Shown here: positions 1-11,144 of the stretch, piece by piece | How positions within the stretch are numbered: position 1 is the first letter of the stretch | Layout of the letters: each line of letters starts with the position of its first letter | Source: Pseudomonas farris | Lineage (GTDB): Bacteria > Pseudomonadota > Gammaproteobacteria > Pseudomonadales > Pseudomonadaceae | DNA length: 64,000 nucleotides | Assembly (NCBI RefSeq): GCF_019145235.1 | Contig: NZ_JAHSTV010000007.1 | Span: forward strand, 124,001 to 188,000 | Reading direction: 5' to 3' | Program-made: the position numbers and the translations under genes | Notes under the pieces: generated by a model | The model's input: the letters and a program-made list of their open reading frames with translations, nothing else | What the model was told of the DNA's origin: nothing | Database searches by the model: none

Positions 1-537
1 GAACGTACCCAGGAAGGCTTCTACAAAGTGCGCGCCGGTCTCGACCAGGCCATCGCTCGCGGCCTGGCCTATGCACCGTTCGCCGACCTGATCTGGTGCG
101 AAACCGCCAAGCCGGATCTGGACGAGGCTCGTCGCTTCGCTGAAGCGATCAAAAAGGAATACCCGGACCAACTGCTGTCGTACAACTGCTCGCCTTCCTT
201 CAACTGGAAGAAAAACCTGGACGACGCGACCATCGCCAAGTTCCAGCGCGAACTGTCCGCCATGGGTTACAAGCACCAGTTCATCACCCTGGCCGGCATT
301 CACAACATGTGGCACAGCATGTTCAACCTGGCGCACGACTACGCCCGCAACGACATGACTGCCTACGTGAAGCTGCAAGAGCAAGAGTTCGCTGACGCTG
401 CCAAGGGTTACACCTTCGTGGCTCACCAGCAGGAAGTGGGCACCGGCTACTTCGACGACATGACCACCGTGATTCAAGGTGGCACATCCTCGGTGACCGC
501 GCTGACTGGTTCGACCGAAGAAGAACAGTTCCACTGA
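1..537 (+). CDS. aceA: Isocitrate lyase, C-terminal part (5' end outside window)
   Basis: The reading frame is open from base 1 and ends with TGA at 535-537, so only the last 178 residues are present. The protein (start [20 protein letters not shown]) matches the C-terminal half of isocitrate lyase, which cleaves isocitrate to glyoxylate and succinate in the glyoxylate shunt. Visible family features are the [19 protein letters not shown] segment, the [12 protein letters not shown] active-site segment and the C-terminal tail [19 protein letters not shown]. The catalytic KKCGH loop lies upstream of the window. A strong terminator follows at 605-633, so this gene is a separate unit from nuo. Confidence 0.95.
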   Translation, partial: ERTQEGFYKVRAGLDQAIARGLAYAPFADLIWCETAKPDLDEARRFAEAIKKEYPDQLLSYNCSPSFNWKKNLDDATIAKFQRELSAMGYKHQFITLAGIHNMWHSMFNLAHDYARNDMTAYVKLQEQEFADAAKGYTFVAHQQEVGTGYFDDMTTVIQGGTSSVTALTGSTEEEQFH

Positions 538-604
538 TCTGCTTCGTTTAAGCAAACGGCCCTTGCGGACCGAATAAAAAGCTAACCGCAAAGCCGCTCA
601 TCTG

Positions 605-633
605 ACGCCCCGACTGGTTCGGGGCGTTTTTTT
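605..633 (+). terminator. Rho-independent terminator after aceA
   Basis: A 9-bp perfect stem (ACGCCCCGA / TCGGGGCGT) with a 5-base loop is followed by a run of T residues. It lies about 70 bases after the aceA stop codon. Confidence 0.9.
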
Positions 634-1098
634 GCCTGCGATTTTTCGATCACTGCAAAACCCTGTGGGAGCGTGTCAACCCACAGAATTTTGCGAAACA
701 CATTGATCCAGAGCAGTTTCACGACCCGGAAAATAAGGTAAAACGACCGTGCTCGCTACTTGCAGTAACACGCATATAAGACAACTTCCCAGCCACTCAC
801 CCGTTAAACAGTTTGAAAACCACGTCAAATAATATTGATTATCATTTAGCGGTAACTATGTTCGTTACATTCCCTACAAAACATATTTGACAAAACCCCC
901 GCTAATGCCCGAGCGGCATGGGCTACAGGGCTTTGGAGGCACGCTATGTCCTTATTCTTGTAAATAATTTCGCTATCTGAATTTTACTTGCTCGGTGTTT
1001 AGCCATAAAATCACCGCGATTGATTGCTGCGACATATCGTCACTGCTTTGTTTCTTTTCAAGCTCAGAGACCTTTGCTCTCTGTTAAGGATTACCAGC
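634..1098 (+). promoter_or_regulatory. aceA-nuoA intergenic region, nuo leader
   Basis: This gap of about 465 bases contains no credible gene. It has an AT-rich stretch at about 800-895, upstream of nuoA, where the nuo promoter is expected, but I could not pick out a convincing -35/-10 pair. A solitary GTGGGAGCG-like REP fragment occurs near 666. The nuoA Shine-Dalgarno AAGGA is at about 1086-1090. Confidence 0.4.
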
Positions 1099-1512
1099 AT
1101 GCCCGAAGCGACCGGACTCATGGCCCACAACTGGGGCTTTGCCATTTTCCTTCTGGGTGTCGGCGGCCTTTGCGCCTTCATGCTCGGCGTATCCAGCCTC
1201 CTCGGGTCAAAAGCCTGGGGCCGCAGCAAAAACGAACCGTTCGAGTCCGGCATGCTACCTACCGGTGGCGCCCGCTTGCGGCTCTCAGCCAAATTCTATC
1301 TGGTCGCGATGCTCTTCGTGATCTTCGATATCGAAGCCCTTTTTCTCTTTGCCTGGTCTGTGTCCGTCCGCGAAAGCGGCTGGACCGGATTCGTCGAAGC
1401 TCTCGTTTTCATAGCAATTCTGTTGGCAGGTCTTGTCTACCTATTCCGAGTGGGCGCCCTTGACTGGGCTCCGGAAGCTCGTCGTAAGCGGCAAGCGAAG
1501 CTGAAACAATGA
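1099..1512 (+). CDS. nuoA: NADH-quinone oxidoreductase subunit A
   Basis: A 137-residue membrane subunit of complex I, first gene of the nuo operon. It has three hydrophobic segments (about residues 10-35, 65-90 and 95-118) and the family sequence [21 protein letters not shown]. The ATG at 1099 is chosen because AAGGA lies 8 bases upstream and the product starts [14 protein letters not shown]; the same frame is open further upstream without support. NuoA helps close the quinone chamber at the junction of the membrane and peripheral arms. nuoB follows after 10 bases. Confidence 0.95.
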   Translation: MPEATGLMAHNWGFAIFLLGVGGLCAFMLGVSSLLGSKAWGRSKNEPFESGMLPTGGARLRLSAKFYLVAMLFVIFDIEALFLFAWSVSVRESGWTGFVEALVFIAILLAGLVYLFRVGALDWAPEARRKRQAKLKQ

Positions 1513-1522
1513 GGCTTTGGCA

Positions 1523-2197
1523 ATGCAATACAATCTCACCAGGATCGACCCCGATGCTCCTAACGAGCAGTATCCGATTGGCAAACGGGAAACCGTTTCC
1601 GATCCGTTAGAAGATCAAGTCCACAAAAACATTTTCATGGGCAAGCTCGAAGACGTGCTCAACGGCACGATCAACTGGGGGCGCAAGAACTCCCTGTGGC
1701 CGTATAACTTCGGTCTTTCGTGCTGCTACGTGGAAATGACCACCGCCTTCACGGCGCCCCACGACATCGCGCGCTTTGGCGCCGAGGTTATCCGGGCATC
1801 GCCGCGTCAGGCGGATTTCATGGTTATCGCCGGTACCTGCTTCATCAAGATGGCGCCGATCATTCAGCGTCTCTACGAGCAAATGCTCGAGCCTAAATGG
1901 GTCATCTCCATGGGTTCGTGCGCCAACTCCGGTGGCATGTACGACATCTACTCCGTCGTTCAAGGGGTGGACAAGTTCCTGCCCGTGGACGTCTACGTGC
2001 CTGGCTGCCCGCCCCGCCCTGAAGCTTTTCTGCAAGGCTTGATGCTGTTGCAGGAGTCGATTGGCCAGGAGCGTCGCCCACTTTCCTGGGTCGTTGGCGA
2101 TCAAGGCGTTTACCGCGCCGAGATGCCTTCGCAAAAGGAACAGCGCCGCGAACAGCGTATTCAGGTAACCAACCTGCGCAGCCCCGACGAAGTCTGA
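1523..2197 (+). CDS. nuoB: NADH-quinone oxidoreductase subunit B
   Basis: A 224-residue peripheral-arm subunit that carries iron-sulfur cluster N2, the last electron carrier before quinone. The ligands are visible: the tandem cysteines in GLSCCYVEM, then [19 protein letters not shown] and [10 protein letters not shown]. The start is the ATG at 1523 with GAGG 8 bases upstream; a TTG two codons earlier is in frame but less likely. A 72-base gap without a gene separates it from nuoCD. Confidence 0.97.
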   Translation: MQYNLTRIDPDAPNEQYPIGKRETVSDPLEDQVHKNIFMGKLEDVLNGTINWGRKNSLWPYNFGLSCCYVEMTTAFTAPHDIARFGAEVIRASPRQADFMVIAGTCFIKMAPIIQRLYEQMLEPKWVISMGSCANSGGMYDIYSVVQGVDKFLPVDVYVPGCPPRPEAFLQGLMLLQESIGQERRPLSWVVGDQGVYRAEMPSQKEQRREQRIQVTNLRSPDEV

Positions 2198-2269
2198 TCC
2201 AGATCTGTTCTTACAAAGAAACGAGAAACTGGCTTCATTCTTTACGTTGACCGAAAGCGATAAATAACC

Positions 2270-4054
2270 ATGACTACAGGCAGTGCTCTGTACATCCCGC
2301 CTTATAAGGCAGACGACCAGGATGTGGTCGTCGAACTGAACAATCGTTTTGGCCCGGAGGCGTTCACCGCCCAGCCGACCCGCACCGGCATGCCGGTGCT
2401 TTGGGTTGCCCGCGCCAAACTCGTCGAAGTCCTGACCTTCCTGCGCAACCTGCCCAAGCCGTACGTCATGCTCTATGACCTGCACGGCGTGGACGAGCGT
2501 CTGCGCACCAAGCGTCAAGGGCTGCCAAGCGGCGCCGACTTCACTGTGTTCTATCACTTGATGTCGATCGAACGTAATAGTGACGTAATGATCAAGGTCG
2601 CCTTGTCCGAGAGCGACCTCAGCGTGCCGACCGTTACCGGTCTCTGGCCGAACGCCAACTGGTACGAGCGTGAAGTGTGGGACATGTATGGCATCAACTT
2701 TGCCGGTCACCCGCACCTGACCCGCATCATGATGCCGCCGACCTGGGAAGGTCACCCGCTGCGCAAAGACTTCCCGGCCCGCGCCACCGAGTTCGACCCG
2801 TTCAGCCTGACCCTGGCCAAGCAACAGCTTGAGGAAGAAGCCGCGCGCTTCAAGCCTGAAGACTGGGGCATGAAACGTTCCGGACCGAACGAGGACTACA
2901 TGTTCCTCAACCTGGGTCCCAACCACCCTTCGGCGCACGGTGCATTCCGTATCATTCTGCAGCTGGACGGTGAAGAGATCGTCGACTGCGTGCCGGACGT
3001 CGGTTACCACCACCGTGGTGCCGAGAAGATGGCCGAGCGTCAGTCCTGGCACAGCTTCATTCCGTACACCGACCGTATCGACTACCTCGGCGGCGTGATG
3101 AACAACCTGCCGTACGTGCTCTCGGTCGAGAAGCTGGCCGGCATCAAGGTGCCCGAGAAGGTCGACGTCATCCGCATCATGATGGCCGAGTTCTTCCGGA
3201 TCACCAGCCACTTGCTGTTCCTGGGGACTTACATCCAGGACGTCGGCGCCATGACCCCGGTGTTCTTCACCTTCACCGACCGCCAGAAGGCGTACACGGT
3301 GATCGAAGCCATCACTGGTTTCCGTCTGCACCCGGCCTGGTACCGCATCGGTGGCGTCGCCCACGACCTGCCGCGCGGCTGGGAAAAACTGGTCAAGGAT
3401 TTCGTCGAGTGGATGCCCAAGCGTCTGGACGAATACCAGAAAGCCGCACTGGACAACAGCATCCTGCGTGGCCGGACCATCGGCGTCGCCGCCTACAACA
3501 CCAAAGAAGCCCTGGAATGGGGCGTCACCGGTGCCGGCCTGCGTTCGACCGGTTGCGATTTCGACCTGCGTAAGGCTCGCCCTTACTCCGGCTACGAAAA
3601 CTTCGAATTCGAAATCCCGCTGGCGGCCAATGGCGATGCCTACGACCGTTGCATCGTTCGCGTCGAAGAAATGCGCCAGAGCATCAAGATCATCGAGCAG
3701 TGCATGCGCAACATGCCGGAAGGCCCGTACAAGGCGGATCACCCGCTGACCACGCCGCCACCCAAAGAGCGCACGCTGCAACACATCGAGACCCTGATCA
3801 CGCACTTCCTGCAAGTTTCGTGGGGCCCGGTCATGCCGGCCAACGAATCCTTCCAGATGATCGAAGCGACCAAGGGTATCAACAGTTATTACCTGACGAG
3901 CGATGGCGGCACCATGAGCTACCGCACCCGGATTCGTACTCCAAGCTTCCCGCACCTGCAGCAGATCCCTTCGGTGATCAAAGGCAGCATGGTCGCGGAC
4001 TTGATCGCGTACCTGGGTAGTATCGATTTCGTTATGGCCGACGTGGACCGCTAA
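2270..4054 (+). CDS. nuoC: NADH-quinone oxidoreductase fused subunit C/D
   Basis: A 594-residue fusion of NuoC (about residues 1-190, 30-kDa subunit, with the [18 protein letters not shown] signature) and NuoD (about 210-594, 49-kDa subunit, with [14 protein letters not shown] and the conserved C-terminus [12 protein letters not shown]). The fusion is normal for gamma-proteobacteria such as Escherichia coli and Pseudomonas. NuoD forms the quinone-binding site together with NuoB. nuoE starts 2 bases after the stop codon. Confidence 0.97.
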   Translation: MTTGSALYIPPYKADDQDVVVELNNRFGPEAFTAQPTRTGMPVLWVARAKLVEVLTFLRNLPKPYVMLYDLHGVDERLRTKRQGLPSGADFTVFYHLMSIERNSDVMIKVALSESDLSVPTVTGLWPNANWYEREVWDMYGINFAGHPHLTRIMMPPTWEGHPLRKDFPARATEFDPFSLTLAKQQLEEEAARFKPEDWGMKRSGPNEDYMFLNLGPNHPSAHGAFRIILQLDGEEIVDCVPDVGYHHRGAEKMAERQSWHSFIPYTDRIDYLGGVMNNLPYVLSVEKLAGIKVPEKVDVIRIMMAEFFRITSHLLFLGTYIQDVGAMTPVFFTFTDRQKAYTVIEAITGFRLHPAWYRIGGVAHDLPRGWEKLVKDFVEWMPKRLDEYQKAALDNSILRGRTIGVAAYNTKEALEWGVTGAGLRSTGCDFDLRKARPYSGYENFEFEIPLAANGDAYDRCIVRVEEMRQSIKIIEQCMRNMPEGPYKADHPLTTPPPKERTLQHIETLITHFLQVSWGPVMPANESFQMIEATKGINSYYLTSDGGTMSYRTRIRTPSFPHLQQIPSVIKGSMVADLIAYLGSIDFVMADVDR

Positions 4055-4056
4055 GC

Positions 4057-4554
4057 ATGAACAGCCCGCTTATCCAGACAGACCGTTTCGCCCTGAGCGA
4101 AACCGAGCGCTCGGCCATCGAGCATGAGCTGCATCACTACGAAGACCCGCGCGCGGCGTCGATCGAAGCCCTGAAGATCGTCCAGAAGGAACGTGGCTGG
4201 GTGCCTGACGGCGCGCTCTACGCCATCGGCGAGATCCTCGGCATCCCGGCCAGCGACGTTGAAGGGGTGGCGACGTTCTACAGCCAGATCTTCCGTCAGC
4301 CCGTGGGCCGTCACATCATTCGCGTCTGCGACAGCATGGTCTGCTACATCGGCGGCCACGAGTCGGTAGTCAGCGAAATCCAGAGCAAGCTGGGCATCGG
4401 CCTGGGTCAGACCACCGCCGACGGTCGTTTCACCCTGCTGCCGGTCTGCTGCCTCGGCAACTGTGACAAGGCGCCGGCGCTGATGATCGACGACGACACG
4501 TTCGGTGATGTACAGCCTGCCGGCGTTGCCAAATTGCTCGAGGGCTACGTATGA
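4057..4554 (+). CDS. nuoE: NADH-quinone oxidoreductase subunit E
   Basis: A 165-residue thioredoxin-like subunit that binds the [2Fe-2S] cluster N1a. The four cysteine ligands are in [11 protein letters not shown] and [11 protein letters not shown]. It forms the NADH-dehydrogenase module with NuoF and NuoG. Its stop codon overlaps the nuoF start in an ATGA arrangement, which suggests translational coupling. Confidence 0.96.
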   Translation: MNSPLIQTDRFALSETERSAIEHELHHYEDPRAASIEALKIVQKERGWVPDGALYAIGEILGIPASDVEGVATFYSQIFRQPVGRHIIRVCDSMVCYIGGHESVVSEIQSKLGIGLGQTTADGRFTLLPVCCLGNCDKAPALMIDDDTFGDVQPAGVAKLLEGYV

Positions 4555-5906
4555 CCCTGACTTCCTTCGGTCCAGCCAACCGCATCAAGCGTTCGGCCGA
4601 GACTCACCCGCTCACCTGGCGTCTGCGTGACGACGGCGAAGCCGTATGGCTCGACGAATACCAGGCCAAGAACGGTTACGCCGCTGCGCGCAAGGCCTTC
4701 GCCGACATGGCCCAGGACGACATCGTCCAGACCGTGAAAGACTCCGGCCTCAAGGGCCGCGGCGGTGCAGGCTTCCCCACGGGCGTGAAGTGGGGCCTGA
4801 TGCCCAAGGACGAATCCATCAACATCCGCTACCTGCTGTGCAACGCGGATGAGATGGAGCCGAACACCTGGAAAGACCGCATGCTGATGGAGCAACTGCC
4901 CCATCTGCTGATCGAAGGCATGCTGATCAGTGCTCGCGCGCTGAAAACCTACCGTGGCTACATCTTCCTGCGTGGCGAGTACACCACCGCCGCCAAGCAC
5001 CTGAACCGTGCCGTGGAAGAAGCCAAGGCAGCAGGCCTGCTGGGTAAAAACATCCTGGGCAGCGGCTTCGATTTCGAGCTGTTTGTCCATACCGGCGCCG
5101 GGCGTTACATCTGCGGTGAAGAAACCGCACTGATCAACTCCCTCGAAGGCCGCCGCGCCAACCCGCGCTCCAAGCCGCCCTTCCCTGCCGCCGTGGGCGT
5201 GTGGGGCAAGCCGACTTGCGTGAACAACGTTGAAACCCTGTGCAACGTGCCGGCGATCATTGCCGACGGCGTGGACTGGTACAAATCGCTGGCCCGCGAA
5301 GGCAGCGAAGACATGGGCACCAAGCTCATGGGCTTCTCCGGCAAGGTCAAGAACCCTGGCCTGTGGGAATTGCCGTTCGGCGTCACCGGTCGCGAGCTGT
5401 TCGAAGAGTACGCCGGCGGCATGCGCGACGGTTACAAGCTCAAGTGCTGGCAGCCAGGCGGCGCCGGTACCGGTTTCCTGTTGCCGGAACACCTGGACGC
5501 ACAAATGTATGCCGGCGGCATCGCCAAAGTGGGCACCCGTATGGGTACCGGCCTGGCCATGGCGGTGGACGACAGCGTCAACATGGTGTCCTTGCTTCGC
5601 AACATGGAAGAGTTCTTCTCCCGCGAATCCTGTGGCTTCTGCACCCCGTGCCGTGACGGTCTGCCGTGGAGCGTCAAGCTGCTGCGGGCGATCGAGAACG
5701 GTGAAGGGCAAGCCGGCGATATCGAGACCCTGCTGGGTCTGGTCGGTTTCCTCGGCCCGGGCAAGACCTTCTGTGCACACGCACCGGGTGCCGTGGAGCC
5801 GTTGGGCAGCGCCATCAAATACTTCCGTCCAGAGTTCGAAGCCGGCATCGCTCCCACCAGTGCCGTCGTCCCGCCTCTGGCAAAGCCGATCGTAGTCGGC
5901 GCGTAA
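4551..5906 (+). CDS. nuoF: NADH-quinone oxidoreductase subunit F (NADH-binding)
   Basis: A 451-residue flavoprotein that oxidises NADH. The FMN/NADH glycine-rich motif [10 protein letters not shown] is at about residues 70-79. A second conserved stretch, [13 protein letters not shown], is at about 183-195. The N3 [4Fe-4S] ligands are in ESCGFCTPC (about 360-368) and KTFCAHAPG (about 405-413). It overlaps nuoE by 4 bases and is followed by a 137-base gap containing a hairpin before nuoG. Confidence 0.97.
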   Translation: MTLTSFGPANRIKRSAETHPLTWRLRDDGEAVWLDEYQAKNGYAAARKAFADMAQDDIVQTVKDSGLKGRGGAGFPTGVKWGLMPKDESINIRYLLCNADEMEPNTWKDRMLMEQLPHLLIEGMLISARALKTYRGYIFLRGEYTTAAKHLNRAVEEAKAAGLLGKNILGSGFDFELFVHTGAGRYICGEETALINSLEGRRANPRSKPPFPAAVGVWGKPTCVNNVETLCNVPAIIADGVDWYKSLAREGSEDMGTKLMGFSGKVKNPGLWELPFGVTGRELFEEYAGGMRDGYKLKCWQPGGAGTGFLLPEHLDAQMYAGGIAKVGTRMGTGLAMAVDDSVNMVSLLRNMEEFFSRESCGFCTPCRDGLPWSVKLLRAIENGEGQAGDIETLLGLVGFLGPGKTFCAHAPGAVEPLGSAIKYFRPEFEAGIAPTSAVVPPLAKPIVVGA

Positions 5907-5919
5907 ACGCTTAAAAAGG

Positions 5920-5939
5920 CGAAGGGTCCGTGCCCTTCG
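5920..5939 (+). other. Hairpin between nuoF and nuoG
   Basis: A 7-bp stem CGAAGGG / CCCTTCG with a 6-base loop lies 14 bases after the nuoF stop codon, in the longest gap of the nuo operon (137 bases). No T-run follows, so it does not look like an intrinsic terminator. A role in mRNA stability or processing is possible but unproven. Confidence 0.5.
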
Positions 5940-6043
5940 TCTTCTCGTGTGATGACGCCGAAAACGGCTGTGTTGATTCACGCGAATAACAAGATTCCAT
6001 TAGCCACGCCCGCTGACACCGGGCCAACGAAGAACTTTGAACC

Positions 6044-8758
6044 ATGGCCACTATCCACGTAGACGGCAAAGAGCTCGAAGTCGATGGGGCAGACAACCTG
6101 TTACAGGCGTGTCTGTCGCTAGGCCTCGATATCCCTTATTTCTGCTGGCACCCAGCCCTTGGCAGCGTTGGCGCTTGCCGCCAGTGCGCGGTCAAGCAGT
6201 ACACCGACGAGAACGACAAGCGTGGTCGGATCGTCATGTCCTGCATGACCCCCGCCACCGACGGCAGCTGGATCTCCATCGACGACGAAGAAGCGAAAGT
6301 GTTTCGCGCCAGCGTCGTTGAATGGTTGATGACCAACCACCCTCACGACTGCCCGGTCTGTGAGGAAGGCGGTCACTGCCACCTGCAAGACATGACCGTG
6401 ATGACCGGCCACAACGAGCGCCGCTATCGCTTCACCAAGCGTACTCACCAGAACCAGCAACTGGGCCCGTTCATTTCCCACGAAATGAACCGCTGCATCG
6501 CTTGCTATCGCTGCGTGCGCTTCTATAAGGACTACGCTGGCGGTACCGACCTCGGTGTGTTCGGCGCCCACGACAACGTGTACTTCGGTCGCGTTGAAGA
6601 CGGCACCCTCGAAAGCGAGTTCTCCGGCAACCTCACCGAGGTCTGCCCGACCGGTGTGTTCACCGACAAGACTCACTCCGAGCGCTACAACCGCAAGTGG
6701 GACATGCAGTTCTCGCCGAGCATCTGCCATGGCTGCTCCAGCGGCTGCAACATTTCCCCGGGCGAGCGTTACGGCGAACTGCGTCGCATCGAAAACCGTT
6801 TCAACGGTTCGGTGAACCAGTACTTCCTGTGCGACCGTGGCCGTTTCGGCTATGGCTATGTCAACCGCGAAGACCGCCCGCGTCAGCCATTGCTGGCCAA
6901 CGGCGCCAAGCTGGGCCTCGACGAAGCGCTGGATAAAGCCGCTGACCTGCTGCGCGGTCGCAATATCGTCGGTATCGGTTCGCCGCGCGCCAGCCTCGAA
7001 AGCAACTACGCGTTGCTTGAACTGGTCGGTGCCGAGCACTTCTACTCCGGTATCGAAGCCGCTGAGCTGGAACGCATTCGTCTGGTTGTGCAGGTGCTCA
7101 AAGACAGCCCGCTGCCGATCCCGAACATGCGCGACATCGAAGATCACGATGCGATTTTCGTCCTCGGCGAAGACCTGACCCAGACTGCTGCGCGCATGGC
7201 CCTGGCCCTGCGCCAATCGGTCAAGGGCAAGGCCGAAGACATGGCCGACGCCATGCGTGTTCAGCCATGGCTCGATGCCGCGGTGAAGAACATCGGTCAG
7301 AACGCGCTGAACCCGCTGTTCATCGCCAGCCTGGCTGAAACCAAGCTCGACGACGTGGCTGAAGAATGCGTTCACGCAGCTCCCGACGACCTGGCCCGCA
7401 TCGGTTTCGCCGTGGCTCACGCCCTCGATGCCAGCGCGCCGGCCGTTGAAGGCCTGGACGCTGAAGCCCTCGAACTGGCTCAGCGCATCGCCAACGCCCT
7501 GCTCGCTGCCAAGCGTCCATTGATCATTGCCGGCACCTCGCTGGGTTCCAAGGCGCTGATCGAAGCCGCGGCGAACATCGCCAAGGCCCTGAAGCTGCGC
7601 GAGAAGAACGGCTCCATCAGCCTGATCGTGCCAGAGGCCAACAGCCTCGGCCTGGCCATGCTCGGTGGTGACTCGGTCGACGCAGCCCTGCAAGCGGTGA
7701 TCGACGGCAAGGCGGACGCCATCGTCGTGCTGGAAAACGATCTGTACACCCGTACCGACAAAGCCAAGGTCGATGCTGCCCTGAACGCCGCAAAAGTGGT
7801 GATCGTGGCGGACCATCAGAAGACCGCCACCAGCGATCGCGCGCACCTGGTTCTGCCAGCCGCCAGCTTCGCTGAAGGCGACGGTACGCTGGTCAGCCAG
7901 GAAGGCCGCGCCCAGCGTTTCTTCCAGGTCTTCGACCCGACTTACCTCGACGCAAGCATTCTGGTTCACGAAGGCTGGCGCTGGCTGCATGCCCTGCGTT
8001 CGACCCTGCTGAACCAGCCGATTGACTGGACCCAACTGGACCACGTCACCGCTGCCGTTGCTGCGAGCAAACCGCAACTGGCGCGCATCGTCGATGCCGC
8101 ACCGTCCGCTGCGTTCCGCATCAAAGGCTTGAAACTGGCTCGCGAACCACTGCGTTACAGCGGCCGGACTGCCATGCGCGCCGACATCAGCGTGCACGAA
8201 CCGCGTACTTCCCAGGACAACGACACCGCGTTCTCGTTCTCCATGGAAGGTTACTCGGGCTCGGTCGAACCGCGTCAGCAAGTACCATTCGCCTGGTCTC
8301 CGGGCTGGAACTCGCCGCAAGCCTGGAACAAGTTCCAGGACGAAGTCGGTGGTCACATCCGCGCTGGCGACCCGGGCACTCGCCTGATCGAAAGCACCGG
8401 TGATTCGCTGAACTGGTTCGCCAGTGTTCCGCGCGCGTTCAACCCGGCTCCGGGCACCTGGCAGGTCGTGCCGTTCTTCCACCTGTTCGGCAGCGAAGAG
8501 AACTCTTCCAAAGCCGCGCCGGTTCAAGAACGCATTCCAGCTGCTTACCTGTCGCTGGCCAAGTCCGAAGCCGATCGTCTGGGTGTCAATGACGGTGCCC
8601 TGCTGAGCCTGAACGTGGCCGGCCAGACCCTGCGTCTGCCGCTGCGCATCAACGAAGAGCTGGGTGCCGGTCTGGTCGCATTGCCGGCCGGTATCGCTGG
8701 CATTCCACCTGCGATTTTTGGCAAATCCGTTGACGGTCTGCAGGAGGCAGCGCTATGA
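6044..8758 (+). CDS. nuoG: NADH-quinone oxidoreductase subunit G
   Basis: A 904-residue subunit with several iron-sulfur clusters. The N-terminus is a plant-ferredoxin-like [2Fe-2S] domain (cysteines in GACRQC and the CMTPATDG stretch). It is followed by the histidine-ligated motif [16 protein letters not shown] (N5), then CIACYRC with EVCPTGVF (N4). It then has CHGCSSGC with a distal cysteine, the ligand set of the extra N7 cluster seen in only some bacteria including E. coli. The long C-terminal half is molybdopterin-oxidoreductase-like without a cofactor role. The stop codon overlaps the nuoH start by 4 bases. Confidence 0.97.
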   Translation: MATIHVDGKELEVDGADNLLQACLSLGLDIPYFCWHPALGSVGACRQCAVKQYTDENDKRGRIVMSCMTPATDGSWISIDDEEAKVFRASVVEWLMTNHPHDCPVCEEGGHCHLQDMTVMTGHNERRYRFTKRTHQNQQLGPFISHEMNRCIACYRCVRFYKDYAGGTDLGVFGAHDNVYFGRVEDGTLESEFSGNLTEVCPTGVFTDKTHSERYNRKWDMQFSPSICHGCSSGCNISPGERYGELRRIENRFNGSVNQYFLCDRGRFGYGYVNREDRPRQPLLANGAKLGLDEALDKAADLLRGRNIVGIGSPRASLESNYALLELVGAEHFYSGIEAAELERIRLVVQVLKDSPLPIPNMRDIEDHDAIFVLGEDLTQTAARMALALRQSVKGKAEDMADAMRVQPWLDAAVKNIGQNALNPLFIASLAETKLDDVAEECVHAAPDDLARIGFAVAHALDASAPAVEGLDAEALELAQRIANALLAAKRPLIIAGTSLGSKALIEAAANIAKALKLREKNGSISLIVPEANSLGLAMLGGDSVDAALQAVIDGKADAIVVLENDLYTRTDKAKVDAALNAAKVVIVADHQKTATSDRAHLVLPAASFAEGDGTLVSQEGRAQRFFQVFDPTYLDASILVHEGWRWLHALRSTLLNQPIDWTQLDHVTAAVAASKPQLARIVDAAPSAAFRIKGLKLAREPLRYSGRTAMRADISVHEPRTSQDNDTAFSFSMEGYSGSVEPRQQVPFAWSPGWNSPQAWNKFQDEVGGHIRAGDPGTRLIESTGDSLNWFASVPRAFNPAPGTWQVVPFFHLFGSEENSSKAAPVQERIPAAYLSLAKSEADRLGVNDGALLSLNVAGQTLRLPLRINEELGAGLVALPAGIAGIPPAIFGKSVDGLQEAAL

Positions 8759-9762
8759 CCTTGTTCACTCCTGAAGTGATCGACGTAATCATCGCGGTCC
8801 TCAAGGCCATCGTGATTCTGCTCGCCGTTGTGGTGTGCGGCGCGCTGCTGAGCTGGGTCGAGCGTCGTCTGCTCGCCCTCTGGCAGGACCGTTACGGTCC
8901 GAACCGCGTCGGCCCGTTCGGCGCGTTCCAGATCGCCGCCGACATGATCAAGATGTTCTTCAAGGAAGACTGGACCCCGCCGTTCGCCGACAAAGTGATC
9001 TTCACGTTGGCACCGGTCGTGGCCATGAGCGCCTTGCTGATTGCCTTCGCGATCATCCCGATCACCCCGACCTGGGGCGTGGCGGACATCAACATCGGCA
9101 TCCTGTTCTTCTTCGCCATGGCCGGTCTGTCGGTCTACGCGGTGCTGTTCGCCGGCTGGTCGAGTAACAACAAGTTCGCCCTGTTGGGCAGCTTGCGGGC
9201 CTCGGCGCAAACCGTGTCGTACGAAGTGTTCATGGGCCTGTCGCTGATGGGCATCGTGATCCAGGTCGGCTCGTTCAACATGCGCGACATCGTTGAATAC
9301 CAGGCGCAGAACCTGTGGTTCGTCATTCCGCAGATCTTCGGTTTCCTGACCTTCTTCATCGCTGGCGTCGCCGTGACTCACCGTCACCCGTTCGACCAGC
9401 CGGAAGCGGAGCAGGAACTGGCCGACGGTTACCACATTGAATATGCCGGCATGAAATGGGGCATGTTCTTCGTCGGTGAGTACATCGGCATCGTGCTGAT
9501 TTCGGCGCTGCTGGTGACGTTGTTCTTCGGTGGCTGGCACGGTCCGTTCGGCATTCTGCCGCAGATCCCGTTCATCTGGTTCGCTCTGAAAACCGCGTTC
9601 TTCATCATGTTCTTCATCCTGCTGCGCGCCTCGATTCCGCGCCCACGGTATGACCAAGTGATGGATTTCAGCTGGAAGTTCTGCCTGCCGCTGACCCTCG
9701 TCAACATGCTGGTGACCGCTGCGGTCGTGTTGCTCAACACGCCCGCCGTCGCGGCTCAGTGA
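8755..9762 (+). CDS. nuoH: NADH-quinone oxidoreductase subunit H
   Basis: A 335-residue multi-helix membrane subunit (about eight hydrophobic segments) that links the membrane arm to the quinone site. Conserved family loops are visible: [20 protein letters not shown] and the acidic loop [20 protein letters not shown]. It starts in the ATGA overlap with nuoG. nuoI follows after 12 bases with a GAGGAT ribosome-binding site. Confidence 0.97.
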   Translation: MTLFTPEVIDVIIAVLKAIVILLAVVVCGALLSWVERRLLALWQDRYGPNRVGPFGAFQIAADMIKMFFKEDWTPPFADKVIFTLAPVVAMSALLIAFAIIPITPTWGVADINIGILFFFAMAGLSVYAVLFAGWSSNNKFALLGSLRASAQTVSYEVFMGLSLMGIVIQVGSFNMRDIVEYQAQNLWFVIPQIFGFLTFFIAGVAVTHRHPFDQPEAEQELADGYHIEYAGMKWGMFFVGEYIGIVLISALLVTLFFGGWHGPFGILPQIPFIWFALKTAFFIMFFILLRASIPRPRYDQVMDFSWKFCLPLTLVNMLVTAAVVLLNTPAVAAQ

Positions 9763-9774
9763 GGATAGAGAATC

Positions 9775-10320
9775 ATGAAGTACATTTTTGACATCGTGCA
9801 TGGCTTCTTCACCCAGCTTCGCAGCCTGGTGATGATCTTCGGCCACGCCTTCCGCAAGCGCGACACGCTGCAGTACCCGGAAGAAGCCGTGTACCTGCCG
9901 CCGCGCTTCCGTGGACGTATCGTGCTGACCCGCGACCCCGACGGCGAAGAGCGTTGTGTAGCCTGCAACCTGTGCGCCGTGGCGTGCCCGGTCGGTTGCA
10001 TCTCGCTGCAGAAAGCTGAAACCGACGACGGTCGCTGGTACCCGGAGTTTTTCCGTATCAACTTCTCGCGCTGCATTTTCTGCGGCCTCTGCGAGGAAGC
10101 CTGCCCGACCACCGCGATCCAGCTGACACCGGATTTCGAGATGGCCGAGTTCAAACGTCAGGACCTGGTGTACGAGAAAGAAGATCTGTTGATCTCCGGC
10201 CCCGGCAAAAACCCTGATTACAACTTCTATCGTGTTGCAGGTATGGCGATTGCCGGTAAGCCAAAAGGCTCCGCGCAGAATGAAGCCGAACCGATCAACG
10301 TGAAGAGCTTGCTGCCTTAA
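9775..10320 (+). CDS. nuoI: NADH-quinone oxidoreductase subunit I
   Basis: A 181-residue ferredoxin-like subunit with two [4Fe-4S] clusters (N6a and N6b). The two motifs are [15 protein letters not shown] (about residues 62-76) and [12 protein letters not shown] (about 100-111). It carries electrons from the NuoG side to cluster N2 in NuoB. Confidence 0.97.
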   Translation: MKYIFDIVHGFFTQLRSLVMIFGHAFRKRDTLQYPEEAVYLPPRFRGRIVLTRDPDGEERCVACNLCAVACPVGCISLQKAETDDGRWYPEFFRINFSRCIFCGLCEEACPTTAIQLTPDFEMAEFKRQDLVYEKEDLLISGPGKNPDYNFYRVAGMAIAGKPKGSAQNEAEPINVKSLLP

Positions 10321-10329
10321 GGAAGAAAG

Positions 10330-10833
10330 ATGGAATTCGCTTTCTATTTCGCATCGGGTATCGCTGTTGTGTCCACGCTTCGCGTGATCACCAACACCAA
10401 CCCCGTGCACGCCCTGCTCTACCTGATCATTTCGCTGATCGCCGTGGCCATGACGTTCTTCGCCCTCGGCGCACCGTTTGCCGGTGTACTGGAAGTGATC
10501 GCCTACGCTGGCGCCATCATGGTGCTGTTCGTGTTCGTGGTGATGATGCTGAACCTGGGCCCCGCCTCGGTTCAGCAAGAGCGCGTCTGGCTCAAGCCCG
10601 GCATCTGGCTCGGCCCGGTCGCCCTCGGCACCCTGCTGCTGGTTGAACTGCTGTACGTGTTGTTCAGCGATGCCAGCGGTCAGGCCATCGGCCACACCAC
10701 CGTAGACGCGAAGGCCGTGGGCATCAGCCTGTTCGGTCCTTACCTGCTGGTGGTCGAACTCGCCTCGATGCTGCTGCTCGCCGCAGCCGTCACGGCGTTC
10801 CACTTGGGCCGCAACGAAGCCAAGGAGCAATGA
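10330..10833 (+). CDS. nuoJ: NADH-quinone oxidoreductase subunit J
   Basis: A 167-residue membrane subunit with five hydrophobic segments. It includes the conserved [20 protein letters not shown] helix, which contains the pi-bulge region of this family. It has a GGAAGAAAG ribosome-binding site just after nuoI, and its stop lies just upstream of nuoK. Confidence 0.95.
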   Translation: MEFAFYFASGIAVVSTLRVITNTNPVHALLYLIISLIAVAMTFFALGAPFAGVLEVIAYAGAIMVLFVFVVMMLNLGPASVQQERVWLKPGIWLGPVALGTLLLVELLYVLFSDASGQAIGHTTVDAKAVGISLFGPYLLVVELASMLLLAAAVTAFHLGRNEAKEQ

Positions 10834-10835
10834 CG

Positions 10836-11144
10836 ATGCCTGCTATCCCTATGGAGCATGGTCTGGCGGTTGCCGGCATCCTGTTCTGCCTCGGTCTGGT
10901 CGGCCTGATGGTCCGGCGCAACATTCTTTTCGTGCTGATGAGCCTGGAGGTCATGATGAATGCCTCCGCGTTGGCGTTCATCGTTGCCGGTAGCCGCTGG
11001 GCGCAGCCGGATGGACAGATCATGTTCATTCTGGTGATCAGCCTGGCAGCCGCCGAGGCCAGTATTGGCCTGGCGATTCTGTTGCAGCTGTATCGCCGCT
11101 TCCACACTCTCGATATCGACGCTGCCAGCGAGATGCGCGGATGA
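10836..11144 (+). CDS. nuoK: NADH-quinone oxidoreductase subunit K
   Basis: A 102-residue three-helix membrane subunit, homologous to MrpC antiporter subunits, with conserved membrane glutamates in the [10 protein letters not shown] and [10 protein letters not shown] helices. I prefer the ATG at 10836 (product [10 protein letters not shown]) over the ATG at 10830, because AAGGAG is 8 bases from the former and only 2 from the latter. The stop codon overlaps the nuoL start by 4 bases. Confidence 0.95.
   Translation: MPAIPMEHGLAVAGILFCLGLVGLMVRRNILFVLMSLEVMMNASALAFIVAGSRWAQPDGQIMFILVISLAAAEASIGLAILLQLYRRFHTLDIDAASEMRG

Noticed and set aside
825..850. Possible Fur or Anr box near AATATTGATTATCATTTA upstream of nuoA
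   Set aside because: The match to either consensus is only partial (one good half-site), so no regulator was assigned.
1607..3955. Very long minus-strand open frame opposite nuoB-nuoCD (782 codons)
   Set aside because: It is antisense to strongly conserved complex I genes and has the composition of a codon-bias shadow. Similar frames opposite nuoF, nuoG, nuoL and glnS were rejected for the same reason.
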